Assembly (NCBI GenBank): GCA_021732995.1
Contig: JAKFWA010000068.1
Coordinates: forward strand, 51,099 to 115,098
Direction: 5' to 3'
DNA length: 64,000 nucleotides
Source: Planctomycetaceae bacterium
GTDB taxonomy: Bacteria > Planctomycetota > Planctomycetia > Planctomycetales > Planctomycetaceae
The notes beneath the pieces were generated by a model. That model was not told the DNA's origin. It did no database searches and was given only the letters and a program-made list of their open reading frames with translations. Below are positions 39,204 through 47,556 of the stretch, one piece after another; within the stretch, counting starts at the first letter, position 1; every line of letters begins with the position of its first letter. Both the position numbers and the translations under genes were made by a program.

Positions 39204-39392
39204 ACTGCCTTGTATTCCGGTGAGGCGCCATAGATCCTTGAGCCAATCGCTGCAATCTTATCTGTAAAGATAACCTCTCAGATTCTACAAGCCAAGGGGC
39301 CCAAAGCTTGCCGCCGGAAGCCCACTTGATCGGAGACTGAGCTGGAGTGCTACTTGTGAGATAAATCGAATCGCGACACGATTGGACAAAAT

Positions 39393-40343
39393 ATGGCAAG
39401 AGATAAATCAGGCAAGTCTCTAGAGCAGATCGTTGGTCGAATTCAGCAAATGATGGATCCGTGCTGTAGCATCACTTATCGCGAGAAGATAAAGAATAGG
39501 CTTGGTATCGAGCGTGAGTTTGATGTCGTAATCCGAGGCCATTTCGCGGGCCACGAGATACTGGGGGTCATCGAATGCAAAGATTGGTCCCATAAAATTG
39601 GCACTCCAGAAATCGATGCTTTCGTGACAAAGAGCAGCGACATCAATGCAGGCCTCCGCATAATCGTTTCGCCCAAGGGTTTCACTGAGCCTGCCTTACT
39701 GCAATCGAAAGACGCAGGGGTTGGTGTTTATTCGTTGCTGCCGAATGACCCCGCAGAAGTGGGCTTCAGCATTGGCATTGCTTGGTACGGAACGATGTAC
39801 CATTGGGGAGATGTCGGAATAAGTCTAAATTTTCATGACGGGTCACCCATCCCAGGGTCGTACATGAGTGAGGAAGTTCATTTTGAAGGAAAGCCTATCG
39901 TCAATACTGTGCTCAAATATCTATGCGATAATTATCGATATATAACCACGTCCGATCCGATAGGGATTGCTGCCGAGTTCGATTCGCCAGTTCAAGTTTC
40001 TATCGCTGATAGGCGCTATTGGCTTTCCAAGATTGAAGTAAACGCACAGCGACATGCTCAGAAGAAGAGAAAGTTCTTTCAGATGACGGGCGATGCATTC
40101 ATTGATTGCCTACGTAAGCGTATCTTGGTCCCACCCCAAGGGCTTATTCAAGTGCATGAATTCGCACCCGACTTACTAAACTGGGATGACTTTGAAGGCG
40201 ATTTGCCACTCCCTGGGCCTTATCAGCTTCTGGTGACTCGATACTACGATTGCATCGACTCAGAGAACGCAATAGTCGCGGACGTCCCTCAAATGAGGCT
40301 GAGTGGGCATCCGCGCCCGCCAAAGGTCCGCACTGAGATATAG
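39393..40343 (+). CDS. Lone Mrr-like PD-(D/E)xK restriction endonuclease-type protein
   Basis: 316 residues. The nuclease core is at the N-terminus: REFDVVIRGHFAGHE with Asp44, then GVIECKDW with Glu61 and Lys63 (the D-ExK pattern), and IGTPEIDAFVTKSSDI as a following helix. This resembles Mrr-cat restriction endonucleases. The C-terminal 180 residues are not recognised. Codon use differs from neighbours (ATA, AGA/AGG, TTA and other AT-ending codons are common), and the gene is isolated with unrelated neighbours, which suggests transfer. No methyltransferase is adjacent, so it may be a solitary type IV-like enzyme or a different DNA-processing enzyme. Confidence 0.72.
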   Translation: MARDKSGKSLEQIVGRIQQMMDPCCSITYREKIKNRLGIEREFDVVIRGHFAGHEILGVIECKDWSHKIGTPEIDAFVTKSSDINAGLRIIVSPKGFTEPALLQSKDAGVGVYSLLPNDPAEVGFSIGIAWYGTMYHWGDVGISLNFHDGSPIPGSYMSEEVHFEGKPIVNTVLKYLCDNYRYITTSDPIGIAAEFDSPVQVSIADRRYWLSKIEVNAQRHAQKKRKFFQMTGDAFIDCLRKRILVPPQGLIQVHEFAPDLLNWDDFEGDLPLPGPYQLLVTRYYDCIDSENAIVADVPQMRLSGHPRPPKVRTEI

Positions 40344-40676
40344 CTGTTAGTAACCAAGTGCATTCGCGCCCCTGTCGTGGCCGGTCTCCGACCGAACCAT
40401 AAAACGTGACCGTAGGCCTCCCGAGTAAAACGACGTGCGGCGCCGAAGACTTCTGATCGCTACGTTGGGCTCGGTCAGGAGGCTGCAGAGACCGGCCACA
40501 AACTGGATCATAAATTCGTTCTGACCGCGCGGGGCAGCGACTTTCGCTGGGCATTGAGCACTCTCTGAGCTACTCACGATCCCCATCCTGCGATTAAAAC
40601 TTGGAGACCAGCGGCACTGGGGTGTTGGAATTCCTGAGGCTGCTGGGTTCTGCATGACGGGCGATTGGCCGGGCAC
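40344..40676. other. Intergenic region upstream of the ECF sigma gene
   Basis: 333 bases with mixed composition, the left part still AT-richer like the nuclease gene. The TTG at 40665 gives a slightly longer sigma frame. No clear promoter motif, hairpin or repeat was recognised. Confidence 0.35.
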
Positions 40677-41294
40677 ATGACTGCGGATTCCGCACCTATT
40701 CCTGATGAAGACGATCAACGCATGATTCGACTCCAAGGCGGAGATCGAACGGCTTTTGATGAAATCGTCGACGTGCATGGCGGCTCGCTGTACGGCTTCT
40801 TCATGAAGAACACGCGTGACGAGTACCTCGCCGAGGACCTCACGCAAGAGACGCTGCTGCGTGTCTACAACATGTTCTGGGATTACCTGCCGGTCGGTCG
40901 TTTTAAGGCTTGGCTGTTCCGAATCGCACGCAATTTGCTGATCGACACCGTGCGCCGACGTTCGCACGATGCGCTCGTGAAAGCGGTCAAAGGTAAGTAC
41001 GAGGATGACACCGAACTGATCTCAACGGTCGCGGGCGAGTTTCTCTCTCCCGAACAGGTTGCCGATCACTCGGAACTCGCCAGTCTGCTGGACGGCATGC
41101 TGGACCTGCTGCCGGATGAGCAGAAGGCAGCGTTCATCCTCTTTCATTTCGTTGGTTTGTCCTTGCCCGAGATCGCCGAAGTGTTCGAGACATCCTTGCC
41201 GACCACCAAGAGCCGCCTGCGGCTGGCACGAGAGAAGCTCAGCGCCTGGATGGTGGACAAGGGCATCATCAATCCACACGAACCAGAGAATTAA
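40677..41294 (+). CDS. ECF sigma factor (RpoE-like)
   Basis: 205 residues from the ATG at 40677. Region 2 reads FDEIVDVHGGSLYGFFMKNTRDEYLAEDLTQETLLRVYNMF with the -10 binding part DYLPVGRFKAWLFRIARNLLIDTVRRR. Region 4 reads LDLLPDEQKAAFILFHFVGLSLPEIAEVFETSLPTTKSRLRLAREKL, a helix-turn-helix for the -35 element. No anti-sigma gene is adjacent; the next gene, 39 bases on, encodes a PspA-like protein, so the sigma factor may direct an envelope-stress response. No zinc-binding anti-sigma was found. Target promoters unknown. Confidence 0.93.
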   Translation: MTADSAPIPDEDDQRMIRLQGGDRTAFDEIVDVHGGSLYGFFMKNTRDEYLAEDLTQETLLRVYNMFWDYLPVGRFKAWLFRIARNLLIDTVRRRSHDALVKAVKGKYEDDTELISTVAGEFLSPEQVADHSELASLLDGMLDLLPDEQKAAFILFHFVGLSLPEIAEVFETSLPTTKSRLRLAREKLSAWMVDKGIINPHEPEN

Positions 41295-41333
41295 GTTTTG
41301 CATCGTCCCCACAGGATGGGAGTTCTACCGACT

Positions 41334-41894
41334 ATGTCTTTCTTCAGCCGTTTAACCGACATTGTGACCTGCAATCTGACCAAGCTTCTGGAGGAAGCTG
41401 AGGATCCGATGGCCGCCATCGCGCAAATCATTCGCGAAATGGAGGAAGGTGTCGCGGGCGCCCGGCGCAGCATGCAGACCGCCAATTCGAACGAGCAGCG
41501 CCTGCAGAATGAAATCGACGAACACCGCGAACAGGTGGGTTACTGGGCTGACAAAGCCCGCGACCAACTGAAGGGCGGACACGAAGATCAGACCCGGCTC
41601 GCACTGGTGCGGAAGCGCGAGGTAGAGAACCTGATCGCCGGACTGATGCAGCAACACGAAGCCGCTGCATCCACACGCGAGCATTTGGAAACCACGTTCC
41701 GCGCGCTCGAGGCCCGGCTGGCGGAAGCGCTGCGGCGACAACAGGAGTTGAAGACCACAGGCAAGACGACGCGGGATACTGATTCAACAACAGTGACTGG
41801 TGAGGAATCCGCAGCCTTGATGTCGGATGACATCGAGGACGAACTGGCCGCCTTGAAGCGTGAACTGGCGCCTAAAGCCGAGTCTGCTGATTAG
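41334..41894 (+). CDS. PspA/IM30 family membrane-stress protein
   Basis: 186 residues from the ATG at 41334; the N-terminal amphipathic helix (MSFFSRLTDIVTCNLTKLLEEAEDP) and the following coiled-coil (AIAQIIREMEEGVAGARRSMQTANSN through EHLETTFRALEARLAEALRRQQELK) are typical of PspA, Vipp1 and IM30, though the protein is shorter than the ~220-residue E. coli form. The family binds stressed membranes and maintains proton motive force. It follows the ECF sigma gene after 39 bases, a probable operon. Its stop overlaps the stop of the convergent gene (TTAG at 41891-41894). Confidence 0.85.
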   Translation: MSFFSRLTDIVTCNLTKLLEEAEDPMAAIAQIIREMEEGVAGARRSMQTANSNEQRLQNEIDEHREQVGYWADKARDQLKGGHEDQTRLALVRKREVENLIAGLMQQHEAAASTREHLETTFRALEARLAEALRRQQELKTTGKTTRDTDSTTVTGEESAALMSDDIEDELAALKRELAPKAESAD

Positions 41895-42370
41895 CTTCGG
41901 CCCGCTTCAACGGATTCGAATTGACCGTTAAGCCGCTGCACGGCATCGGTCGGGTTCATGTTGAACAATGCCCGGCCGCCGGTGCCCCAGTTGCCGGCCT
42001 TGTAGTGAAAAACGGCTGCGGCATCGCGGAGCAAACCAACAGCTTCGACATCCTCCATGTCGCCGCCTTCAATGGCTTCAAAGCGGATATTCACGGCGAC
42101 AAATGCGGTCAGCAGACCAGATTCCAGATCGCGGGCGAACGCCACGGTGTCGTGCCACTGACAATCCAGCCAGCGTACGTCTTTCGGTTTTCCCAGCTTG
42201 CTGGCGAGCTCAAAGAACTTGAGCTCCAGTTGCTCCCGCTGCACCTTGAATCGCGAGATGCCCTGCTCAGCCTCTTTGCGGCGCAGCCACTTCAGCAGCG
42301 GCTGTCCGACGACGATGATCAGCACGACCGCAACAACGATCGCAGCGACGATGTATCCGAAGATCTGCAT
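41891..42370 (-). CDS. Single-pass membrane protein, unknown function
   Basis: 159 residues from the ATG at 42370 (GAGGG upstream); the frame extends to 42499 with no added domain. One N-terminal TM (FGYIVAAIVVAVVLIIVVGQPLLKW) is followed by a Lys/Glu-rich soluble domain with FKVQREQLELKFFELASKLGKPKDVRWLDCQWHDTVAFARD and a Trp/Phe-rich end. The order suggests a membrane-anchored, cytoplasmic-facing domain. Similar proteins are known only as hypothetical. Its stop overlaps that of the PspA gene on the other strand. Downstream of the Bax-inhibitor-like gene with a terminator between. Confidence 0.65.
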   Translation of the reverse strand: MQIFGYIVAAIVVAVVLIIVVGQPLLKWLRRKEAEQGISRFKVQREQLELKFFELASKLGKPKDVRWLDCQWHDTVAFARDLESGLLTAFVAVNIRFEAIEGGDMEDVEAVGLLRDAAAVFHYKAGNWGTGGRALFNMNPTDAVQRLNGQFESVEAGRS

Positions 42371-42455
42371 CGAAAATTGTCCCTCAAGAAGACGCCGTTG
42401 TTGCGTGAAGCGGGCGAGTTCGTAGCGTTTGCACAATCCTCCCCAACCAAAGCAA

Positions 42456-42492
42456 AAACGCCAGCAAAGGACGGCATCCTCTGCTGGCGTTT
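42456..42492 (-). terminator. Rho-independent terminator of the BI-1-like gene
   Basis: An 11-bp stem (aaacgccagca at 42456-42466 with tgctggcgttt at 42482-42492) and a 15-base loop that itself contains agga/tcct. Reading on the minus strand, the stem is followed by TTTTTGC. It lies 32 bases after the BI-1-like stop and should separate that gene from the single-pass membrane protein gene. Confidence 0.82.
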
Positions 42493-42523
42493 GAATCAAC
42501 TCGATTTACCGAGCCATGCTGGC

Positions 42524-43240
42524 TCAGTCGTCGCTTTGAGTCGCCATGAACAGGCGGATGACGTACCAAAATAGCGTGGCCAAGGACGAAAACAGCGCCA
42601 GCGCGGCGGCAGCCGACTGGTCCGTGCGATAGTGATGCAGGATGTTCGAAGTATCGTACAGGATCCAGCCCGCCATCAGGGCGACCATGCCGCCCGCGAA
42701 GAAGATGCCCAGCGAGAAGCCGAACAACATCCCGCACAAGGCAACTGCCAGCGCTCCGAACGACAGAATCGTCAGAGTGCTGCCGAGGAACGAAAAGTCC
42801 GCCTTCGTGAGGAACACGATGCTGGTCAGTCCACCGAAGATGACGAGCGTCACCAGTCCAGCCGACGGCACGATGTCCGGAGACATTGCCGAGGCGACCG
42901 TCAGCAACGGCACGAAGATCAGTGCCTCAGCAGCGGCATAGAGCCCCAATCCCGCGTACTGCACAGCCGGCGAAGCACCGCTGTTGGCCAAGTGTGAAGC
43001 CAGCCAGCTCACGCCCATGAACGCCAGCAGAGCTACCCACCAGTGACCGCCGATCAACTGCAGCATGCCGATCTTGAGCGCATCATTCGTGAGGAACAGC
43101 GTCTCCAGACCCGCAAACAGGGCGATGGCTCCGGCGAGGTTCAGGTACGTCTTGCGGATAAACCAGGCACGTTCATCCTGTGCCGCATCAATTGCGAACG
43201 GATCTTGCGATGACAATGTATCGTAGCTGTAACCCGCCAT
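42524..43240 (-). CDS. Bax inhibitor-1/YccA family membrane protein
   Basis: 238 residues with GAGGAAC just upstream of the start. Seven hydrophobic segments are visible, e.g. NLAGAIALFAGLETLFL, WWVALLAFMGVSWLASH, LGLYAAAEALIFVPLLT, LVTLVIFGGLTSIVFLT, LSFGALAVALCGMLFGFSLGIFFAGGMVALMAGWILYDTSNILHHY. The conserved acidic residue near the end of the last-but-one helix (WILYDTSNIL) fits BI-1/TMBIM proteins, which act as membrane ion or calcium leak regulators. E. coli YccA interacts with FtsH. The physiological role here is inferred only from the family. Confidence 0.9.
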   Translation of the reverse strand: MAGYSYDTLSSQDPFAIDAAQDERAWFIRKTYLNLAGAIALFAGLETLFLTNDALKIGMLQLIGGHWWVALLAFMGVSWLASHLANSGASPAVQYAGLGLYAAAEALIFVPLLTVASAMSPDIVPSAGLVTLVIFGGLTSIVFLTKADFSFLGSTLTILSFGALAVALCGMLFGFSLGIFFAGGMVALMAGWILYDTSNILHHYRTDQSAAAALALFSSLATLFWYVIRLFMATQSDD

Positions 43241-43309
43241 GACGTTCCTCCGATATCAGAAGGCCAGAACAATCCACTGCAGGCCATGATCTACGTCACG
43301 GCAGGCCAG

Positions 43310-43909
43310 TCAGTTGGCCAGACTCGGCTGAGTCACCGTGACGCGACGTTCGAGCAAGGCCCATGCACCGAACAGAACCGCGTTAAAGAACAGGTCGCCG
43401 AGCACCGTGTTGACCAGCGGACTCTGTCCCTGAATGAACGGAATACCAGCAAGATAGCATTCCATCAAGCCAGCAAACGTTTTTTCGTAAGTCGGATAGC
43501 ACCACCACGCGGCCACGTTGGAAATGATGAAGAACACTGCGGATCCGCCCAGAGAACCCAACGCGATCGTGCCCACGTTGCGTCGCTTACGCAGCAGCGT
43601 GCCAATCGCCACCACCGCGGCGAACGCCACGTAGACGAACAGCATCGACTTCAAACTGTCACTCGCAAAGCTGCGGTAGCGGCCAACATAGAGCAGCACG
43701 TCGCTGAGCAGCATTGTGCCCAGGGTGACCGCGAAAGCCTGACGTCGAGTCGCGAAACAGGCTCCACCGAACAAAGCCACAGCTCCCACAGGCGCGACGT
43801 TGATCAGCCCGTGATCCACCAGTCGGAACAGCGTGCAGGCCAGAATCAGGCCCGTGATGACCCAGAAGCGCGGAGTTGAGAAAGTGTTACTGGAGGCAGG
43901 CTCGGTCAT
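43310..43909 (-). CDS. DUF6580-like integral membrane protein
   Basis: 199 residues. Six or so hydrophobic segments, with the motif GLINVAPVGAVALFGGACFA shared by a DUF6580 group of putative transport proteins often near vitamin or cofactor genes. The remaining segments include LGTMLLSDVLLYVGRY, FVYVAFAAVVAIGTLL and FIISNVAAWWCYPTYEKTFAGLMECYLAGIPF. The substrate is unknown. It is 69 bases upstream, in the transcription sense, of the BI-1-like gene, so the two may be co-transcribed. Confidence 0.7.
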   Translation of the reverse strand: MTEPASSNTFSTPRFWVITGLILACTLFRLVDHGLINVAPVGAVALFGGACFATRRQAFAVTLGTMLLSDVLLYVGRYRSFASDSLKSMLFVYVAFAAVVAIGTLLRKRRNVGTIALGSLGGSAVFFIISNVAAWWCYPTYEKTFAGLMECYLAGIPFIQGQSPLVNTVLGDLFFNAVLFGAWALLERRVTVTQPSLAN

Positions 43910-44057
43910 GTCGAAATCTCAGGAATCAGTTATGTCAGATGGACTTGCGTCGAGAGTTCAGCAGCTGCGGGCAGCGTATCACACTCGACGGATGAATCAT
44001 CAGAACGACTACAGGCAAACGGGAGAATAGCTGCATTCCCCGTCGCGCGAAACAGAG

Positions 44058-46370
44058 TTATTCCAAGGCGTCGCCAGACTTTTGAATCTGGTACAGCGGC
44101 AGGAACCGGTAGTAGACCTCCAGACTCAAAGTACTGAGTGCAGTCTGGAAGACTCGGCCGCCGTAGACACCCCACGGCCCCTTCGGATCCCAACTGCCCG
44201 CCGCGTGCCCGGTCGTCCGCTGATCCCGGATCAGGTATTCGCGCAGGTCTGCGTTCCACAAACGCCACTCGTTGCCGCCAAACTGGTACAGGGCCAACGT
44301 CGCGTAGTACCAGTAGTAGATGTCTTCGGTCTCGCGACTGGGCCGCTTCGCCATGACGAATTCAACAGCTTCCAAGCTGGCGTCGTTCTCGCGTTTCATC
44401 CCCAGCATCTGCTTGCAGAACAAGGCTTCAGCAGTCATGGAATGCGTCGGCGGCAGCTGAGTGAACTCCTTCTCGACCACGCGATAAGCCGCCAGCCCCT
44501 TTCTCGGGCCGATGCTCCGCTCCTTCAGAAACTGGATCATCAGCTTCCGGCTGTTCTCGGGAATCGGGATGCCGGCAATCTCGGCGCTCTTCAACGCCAT
44601 CAACTGCCAGCCAAACATGCTCATGTCGCTGCGCTGGCCTTTTTCGTAACGCCAGCCGCCATCAATCGGACTTTGCTGACTGACGATGTAGCCCACCGCA
44701 CGCTGCAGCGGGGCACGCAACCGACGGTCAGTTGTGCGATCTGTCTGCATGCCGAGTGCTTCGGCCATCGCATACGTCGCAATCGCGTGACAGTACATCT
44801 GCTCGAAGCGGGCCGCTCCGGCACCGAGGTAGCCGTCGCTGCGCTGATTGCGGATCAGCCAGCTCAAAGCGCGATCCACCTGATCCGCGTACGGACCTTC
44901 CTCATGAGTGTACCCTGCGCCGAGAAACGCCAGAACGACCAGTCCCGTGACCCCCGCATCCGCCTGGCTGAAACCTTCCACGCGTTCGTTGCCGCGATCA
45001 TCAACCGTTCGACCCGCACCGCGACCGCGGCATTGGTCGCCCTCCGGACATTGGGACAAGTACCCGTCTGCATCCCAGAAGCCCTCGGGGCTCTGGTGCA
45101 ATGCCAGCCACTTGAGACTGCCTTCCACCGCCCGTTCGGAAGCATCTGTACCACCGTACTTACGAGCGGTCTCAGCTCGCTTGGCGAGATTTCGCAAACG
45201 ATATGTCGGTGGCAAACTGGAAGTCGCGGCGCGATTGATCGGGTCAAAGTTCGGACGCACCGCGTTCGGTTTGACACCATCCACCGGAGCAACCGATGCC
45301 ACGCCCTCGCGGACCCCCACCACCGGCCCAGGTATCGGGTTGGGCGACAGAGGGGTCTTCTCCGGTTGGAACCGCTGCACGCCGCCTGATTCTTCCGTTT
45401 TCGGCGTGCGCGTCCGCAAGCGATCGAACTTCGGCTTGCCAACGGCTCCAACCGCACCATCGTTCGTGCCGGCCACAGTTCCCGAGCCAACCGTCTCAGC
45501 GGATGATTCGACCGGAGTCGGACCGCGACGACGTTGAATCTTTTCGCTGGGCACGTCGCGTTCGATCATCGCCTGAGGAGCTGATGATTGAACGCTCGGC
45601 AGGGGCACGGACGCTGACGGCAGCGGAACGTCCGGACTTCCAATTTCGCCGACCTGTTGCACCGAACCGCTCGCGGATTGTCGTTCAATCGACGCAGCGG
45701 AAACGCCGGGACGCTCGGTTGGGCGTCGCATGGAAGTGACAGTCGGTACGTTCACTTCAGGCCGAGCTTCCGCAGTCTGGTCATCAATCTTCAGCGGAGC
45801 CGCCGATTCGAGCTTCTCACCCACGTCGGCGGTGTTCTGAATTTCCGGTCGAGCGACGGGCATCTCCGGCAACTGCGGAATGCTCGGGATCTCAATATCG
45901 GGGCGTTGCGGCTCCTCGTTGCGACGTTCGGGACCTTCGAGCGGCCTGAAATCCAGTGGTGCTTTCTCCAGCCGCGCCAACTGCCGCTGCGGACTATTCG
46001 GGAGCTTTTCCCACACGGGCGTATTACCACCCGAGGAAGACGGGGCTTTCTCGTGGCCCTCGACCACCACTTCCCGAATCTGCTCGGTCGGTTCTTTCTT
46101 TTGCCGGGTAACCGCCATGACGACCTGAGGCGGCGGCGACACCACAACGGCACCGGTCGTGATCGAAAGGTGGATGAGCACCGAACACATCAGCGCCTTC
46201 CAGGTGACCTCCTTGTTGCCCCAGCGAGTCACCATCATCACGGCGAATTGCAGCGTCGATACGACCAGGCCAGCCACCAGCGCGATCCATAGCCACGTCT
46301 TGATGTCTTCCGCCGGTCGTTCGCAAACGATGGCCAGCCAGTCGATGATGTCCACGTACGCGAGGGTCAT
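44058..46370 (-). CDS. Membrane protein with prenyltransferase/squalene-cyclase-like repeats
   Basis: 770 residues. Two TM segments (about 27-47 and 57-78) are followed by a long Pro/Glu/Arg-rich linker (about 80-370), then helical repeats with QW-like turns: AVEGSLKWLALHQSPEGFWDADGY, VDRALSWLIRNQRSDGYLGAG and RAVGYIVSQQSPIDGGWRY. These resemble the alpha-alpha barrel of squalene/hopene cyclases but lack a DXDD-type catalytic motif, so it is probably not a cyclase; such proteins are common in planctomycetes, function unknown. The ATG at 46370 overlaps the TGA of a short upstream ORF by ATGA. Confidence 0.82.
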   Translation of the reverse strand: MTLAYVDIIDWLAIVCERPAEDIKTWLWIALVAGLVVSTLQFAVMMVTRWGNKEVTWKALMCSVLIHLSITTGAVVVSPPPQVVMAVTRQKKEPTEQIREVVVEGHEKAPSSSGGNTPVWEKLPNSPQRQLARLEKAPLDFRPLEGPERRNEEPQRPDIEIPSIPQLPEMPVARPEIQNTADVGEKLESAAPLKIDDQTAEARPEVNVPTVTSMRRPTERPGVSAASIERQSASGSVQQVGEIGSPDVPLPSASVPLPSVQSSAPQAMIERDVPSEKIQRRRGPTPVESSAETVGSGTVAGTNDGAVGAVGKPKFDRLRTRTPKTEESGGVQRFQPEKTPLSPNPIPGPVVGVREGVASVAPVDGVKPNAVRPNFDPINRAATSSLPPTYRLRNLAKRAETARKYGGTDASERAVEGSLKWLALHQSPEGFWDADGYLSQCPEGDQCRGRGAGRTVDDRGNERVEGFSQADAGVTGLVVLAFLGAGYTHEEGPYADQVDRALSWLIRNQRSDGYLGAGAARFEQMYCHAIATYAMAEALGMQTDRTTDRRLRAPLQRAVGYIVSQQSPIDGGWRYEKGQRSDMSMFGWQLMALKSAEIAGIPIPENSRKLMIQFLKERSIGPRKGLAAYRVVEKEFTQLPPTHSMTAEALFCKQMLGMKRENDASLEAVEFVMAKRPSRETEDIYYWYYATLALYQFGGNEWRLWNADLREYLIRDQRTTGHAAGSWDPKGPWGVYGGRVFQTALSTLSLEVYYRFLPLYQIQKSGDALE

Positions 46371-46444
46371 TTCGCTTCCCGCACCTGATTCGCTAACGAC
46401 GCCTTGCTGATCGCGGCCTGTTGGCAGCCGTCCAACATTTCCAT
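46367..46444 (-). CDS. Possible coupled small ORF upstream of the prenyltransferase-repeat gene
   Basis: A 25-codon ORF (MEMLDGCQQAAISKASLANQ followed by VREAK) whose TGA overlaps the next ATG in the tetranucleotide ATGA, as in translational coupling. The frame stays open further upstream through a TTG. It may be a leader peptide, the end of a decayed gene, or chance. No homologous family was recognised. Confidence 0.3.
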   Translation of the reverse strand: MEMLDGCQQAAISKASLANQVREAK

Positions 46445-46938
46445 CACCAATTGATGTGGGTCAGGTCCTGAGCGTTGGACCAACCCCCCTGAGTTTGGCA
46501 AAGCTCTGTTGGCTTCGCCCTATCAAGTTTCCGGTTGTGGGAGCGACAAAATCTCGTCGCCCCCTTTTGACCGCCGTCGATCCGACAATGTTGTACGTCC
46601 ACTCCGCGAACTGCAACGGAACCCGCTCGCAACAGATGTTGCCGATGAGTTTTTCGTCCGGTTCCTCAACAGCGCTCAACTTTGACTCAAGCTCGACGCG
46701 GGCCTCCTCGAAGAGATCGACCACTACCGGCCTGCGAACATGGCCCATTCCACGAACAGCACCACTTCCAAGGCATTAACTCGCCCAGTCACTAACCTAA
46801 TCGGTGTCTGCGGCGTTGCACGCACGACAAGATAGGCAGAGTCTGCGGCCTGTGTCGATTAGATTTGAGCTGCTGGATGCACCTCGTCGATGGCACAGGA
46901 CGGTATTCCCGAATGCGCCGAATTCGCGAGGCAGGTCC
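46445..46938. other. Intergenic region upstream of the lipoprotein gene
   Basis: About 494 bases between divergent genes, expected to hold both promoters. Short frames here (up to about 100 codons) show no domain, and no hairpin with a T-run or repeat was recognised. Confidence 0.35.
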
Positions 46939-47448
46939 ATGCCAACACATTCCACGCTGCAGCGTCGCCTGCTCCTCGCACTAGGGCTCATGGTCTCAGG
47001 CATGTTGGTTGGCTGTTCGTCGTTCGAGCGACAGTGGCGCCAATGTCAGAGCTACGCCTACCCGGACCGCGAGATCGCAGGCTGCTGGGAAGGCGAATGG
47101 CACAGCGAACTCAGCCATCGAGCGGGTCGCTTGCGAGCCATCATCACCAAGGACGGTGAGAACTCTTACAACGCCCACTTCCGCTCGACCTACGCCGGAG
47201 TGATCCCGTACGAGTTCGATGTCCCGCTGCAGGTGACCGAGAACGGCGAGATGTGCTCCTTCGAGGGCGAAGAAGACCTCGGCCGGTTCATCGGCGGCAT
47301 TTGCACTTACGCAGGCAATGCCGACGATGGCACCTTCCAGGCAACGTACATCACCGGCGACTCCGATCACGGCAGCTTCGAACTGAAGAAGGTTCAGGAG
47401 TGCTCTCAACGCTGCGTCGCCGGGATGATGATCACGCAGCAGCCTTAG
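46939..47448 (+). CDS. Putative lipoprotein
   Basis: 169 residues from the ATG at 46939. The signal (MPTHSTLQRRLLLALGLMVSG) ends in a lipobox-like MLVGCSS, so the mature protein should begin at that Cys with a lipid anchor. The rest (FERQWRQCQSYAYPDREIAGCWEGEWHSELSHR to the Cys-containing end VQECSQRCVAGMMITQQP) is a beta-rich region with four or five Cys residues, likely disulfide-bonded. Similar to no family I can name. It precedes a propeller-like gene after 108 bases. Function unknown. Confidence 0.7.
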   Translation: MPTHSTLQRRLLLALGLMVSGMLVGCSSFERQWRQCQSYAYPDREIAGCWEGEWHSELSHRAGRLRAIITKDGENSYNAHFRSTYAGVIPYEFDVPLQVTENGEMCSFEGEEDLGRFIGGICTYAGNADDGTFQATYITGDSDHGSFELKKVQECSQRCVAGMMITQQP

Positions 47449-47556
47449 CGGTGACAGGTGACGACTGGACTGGGGCGTCTTAGGATGATGCTGGCTCGCG
47501 GCAGCCGCGTGCGACGATAACGCAGCCATCGCCCGATCGCGGAGATCACCCTGACG

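Noticed and set aside
39393..40343. Complete restriction-modification system
   Set aside because: Only a nuclease was found; flanking genes are a sialidase-esterase and an ECF sigma factor, with no methyltransferase or specificity subunit.
44082..45389. 435-codon plus-strand open frame inside the prenyltransferase-repeat gene
   Set aside because: It is antisense to a continuous repeat protein and has no domain.
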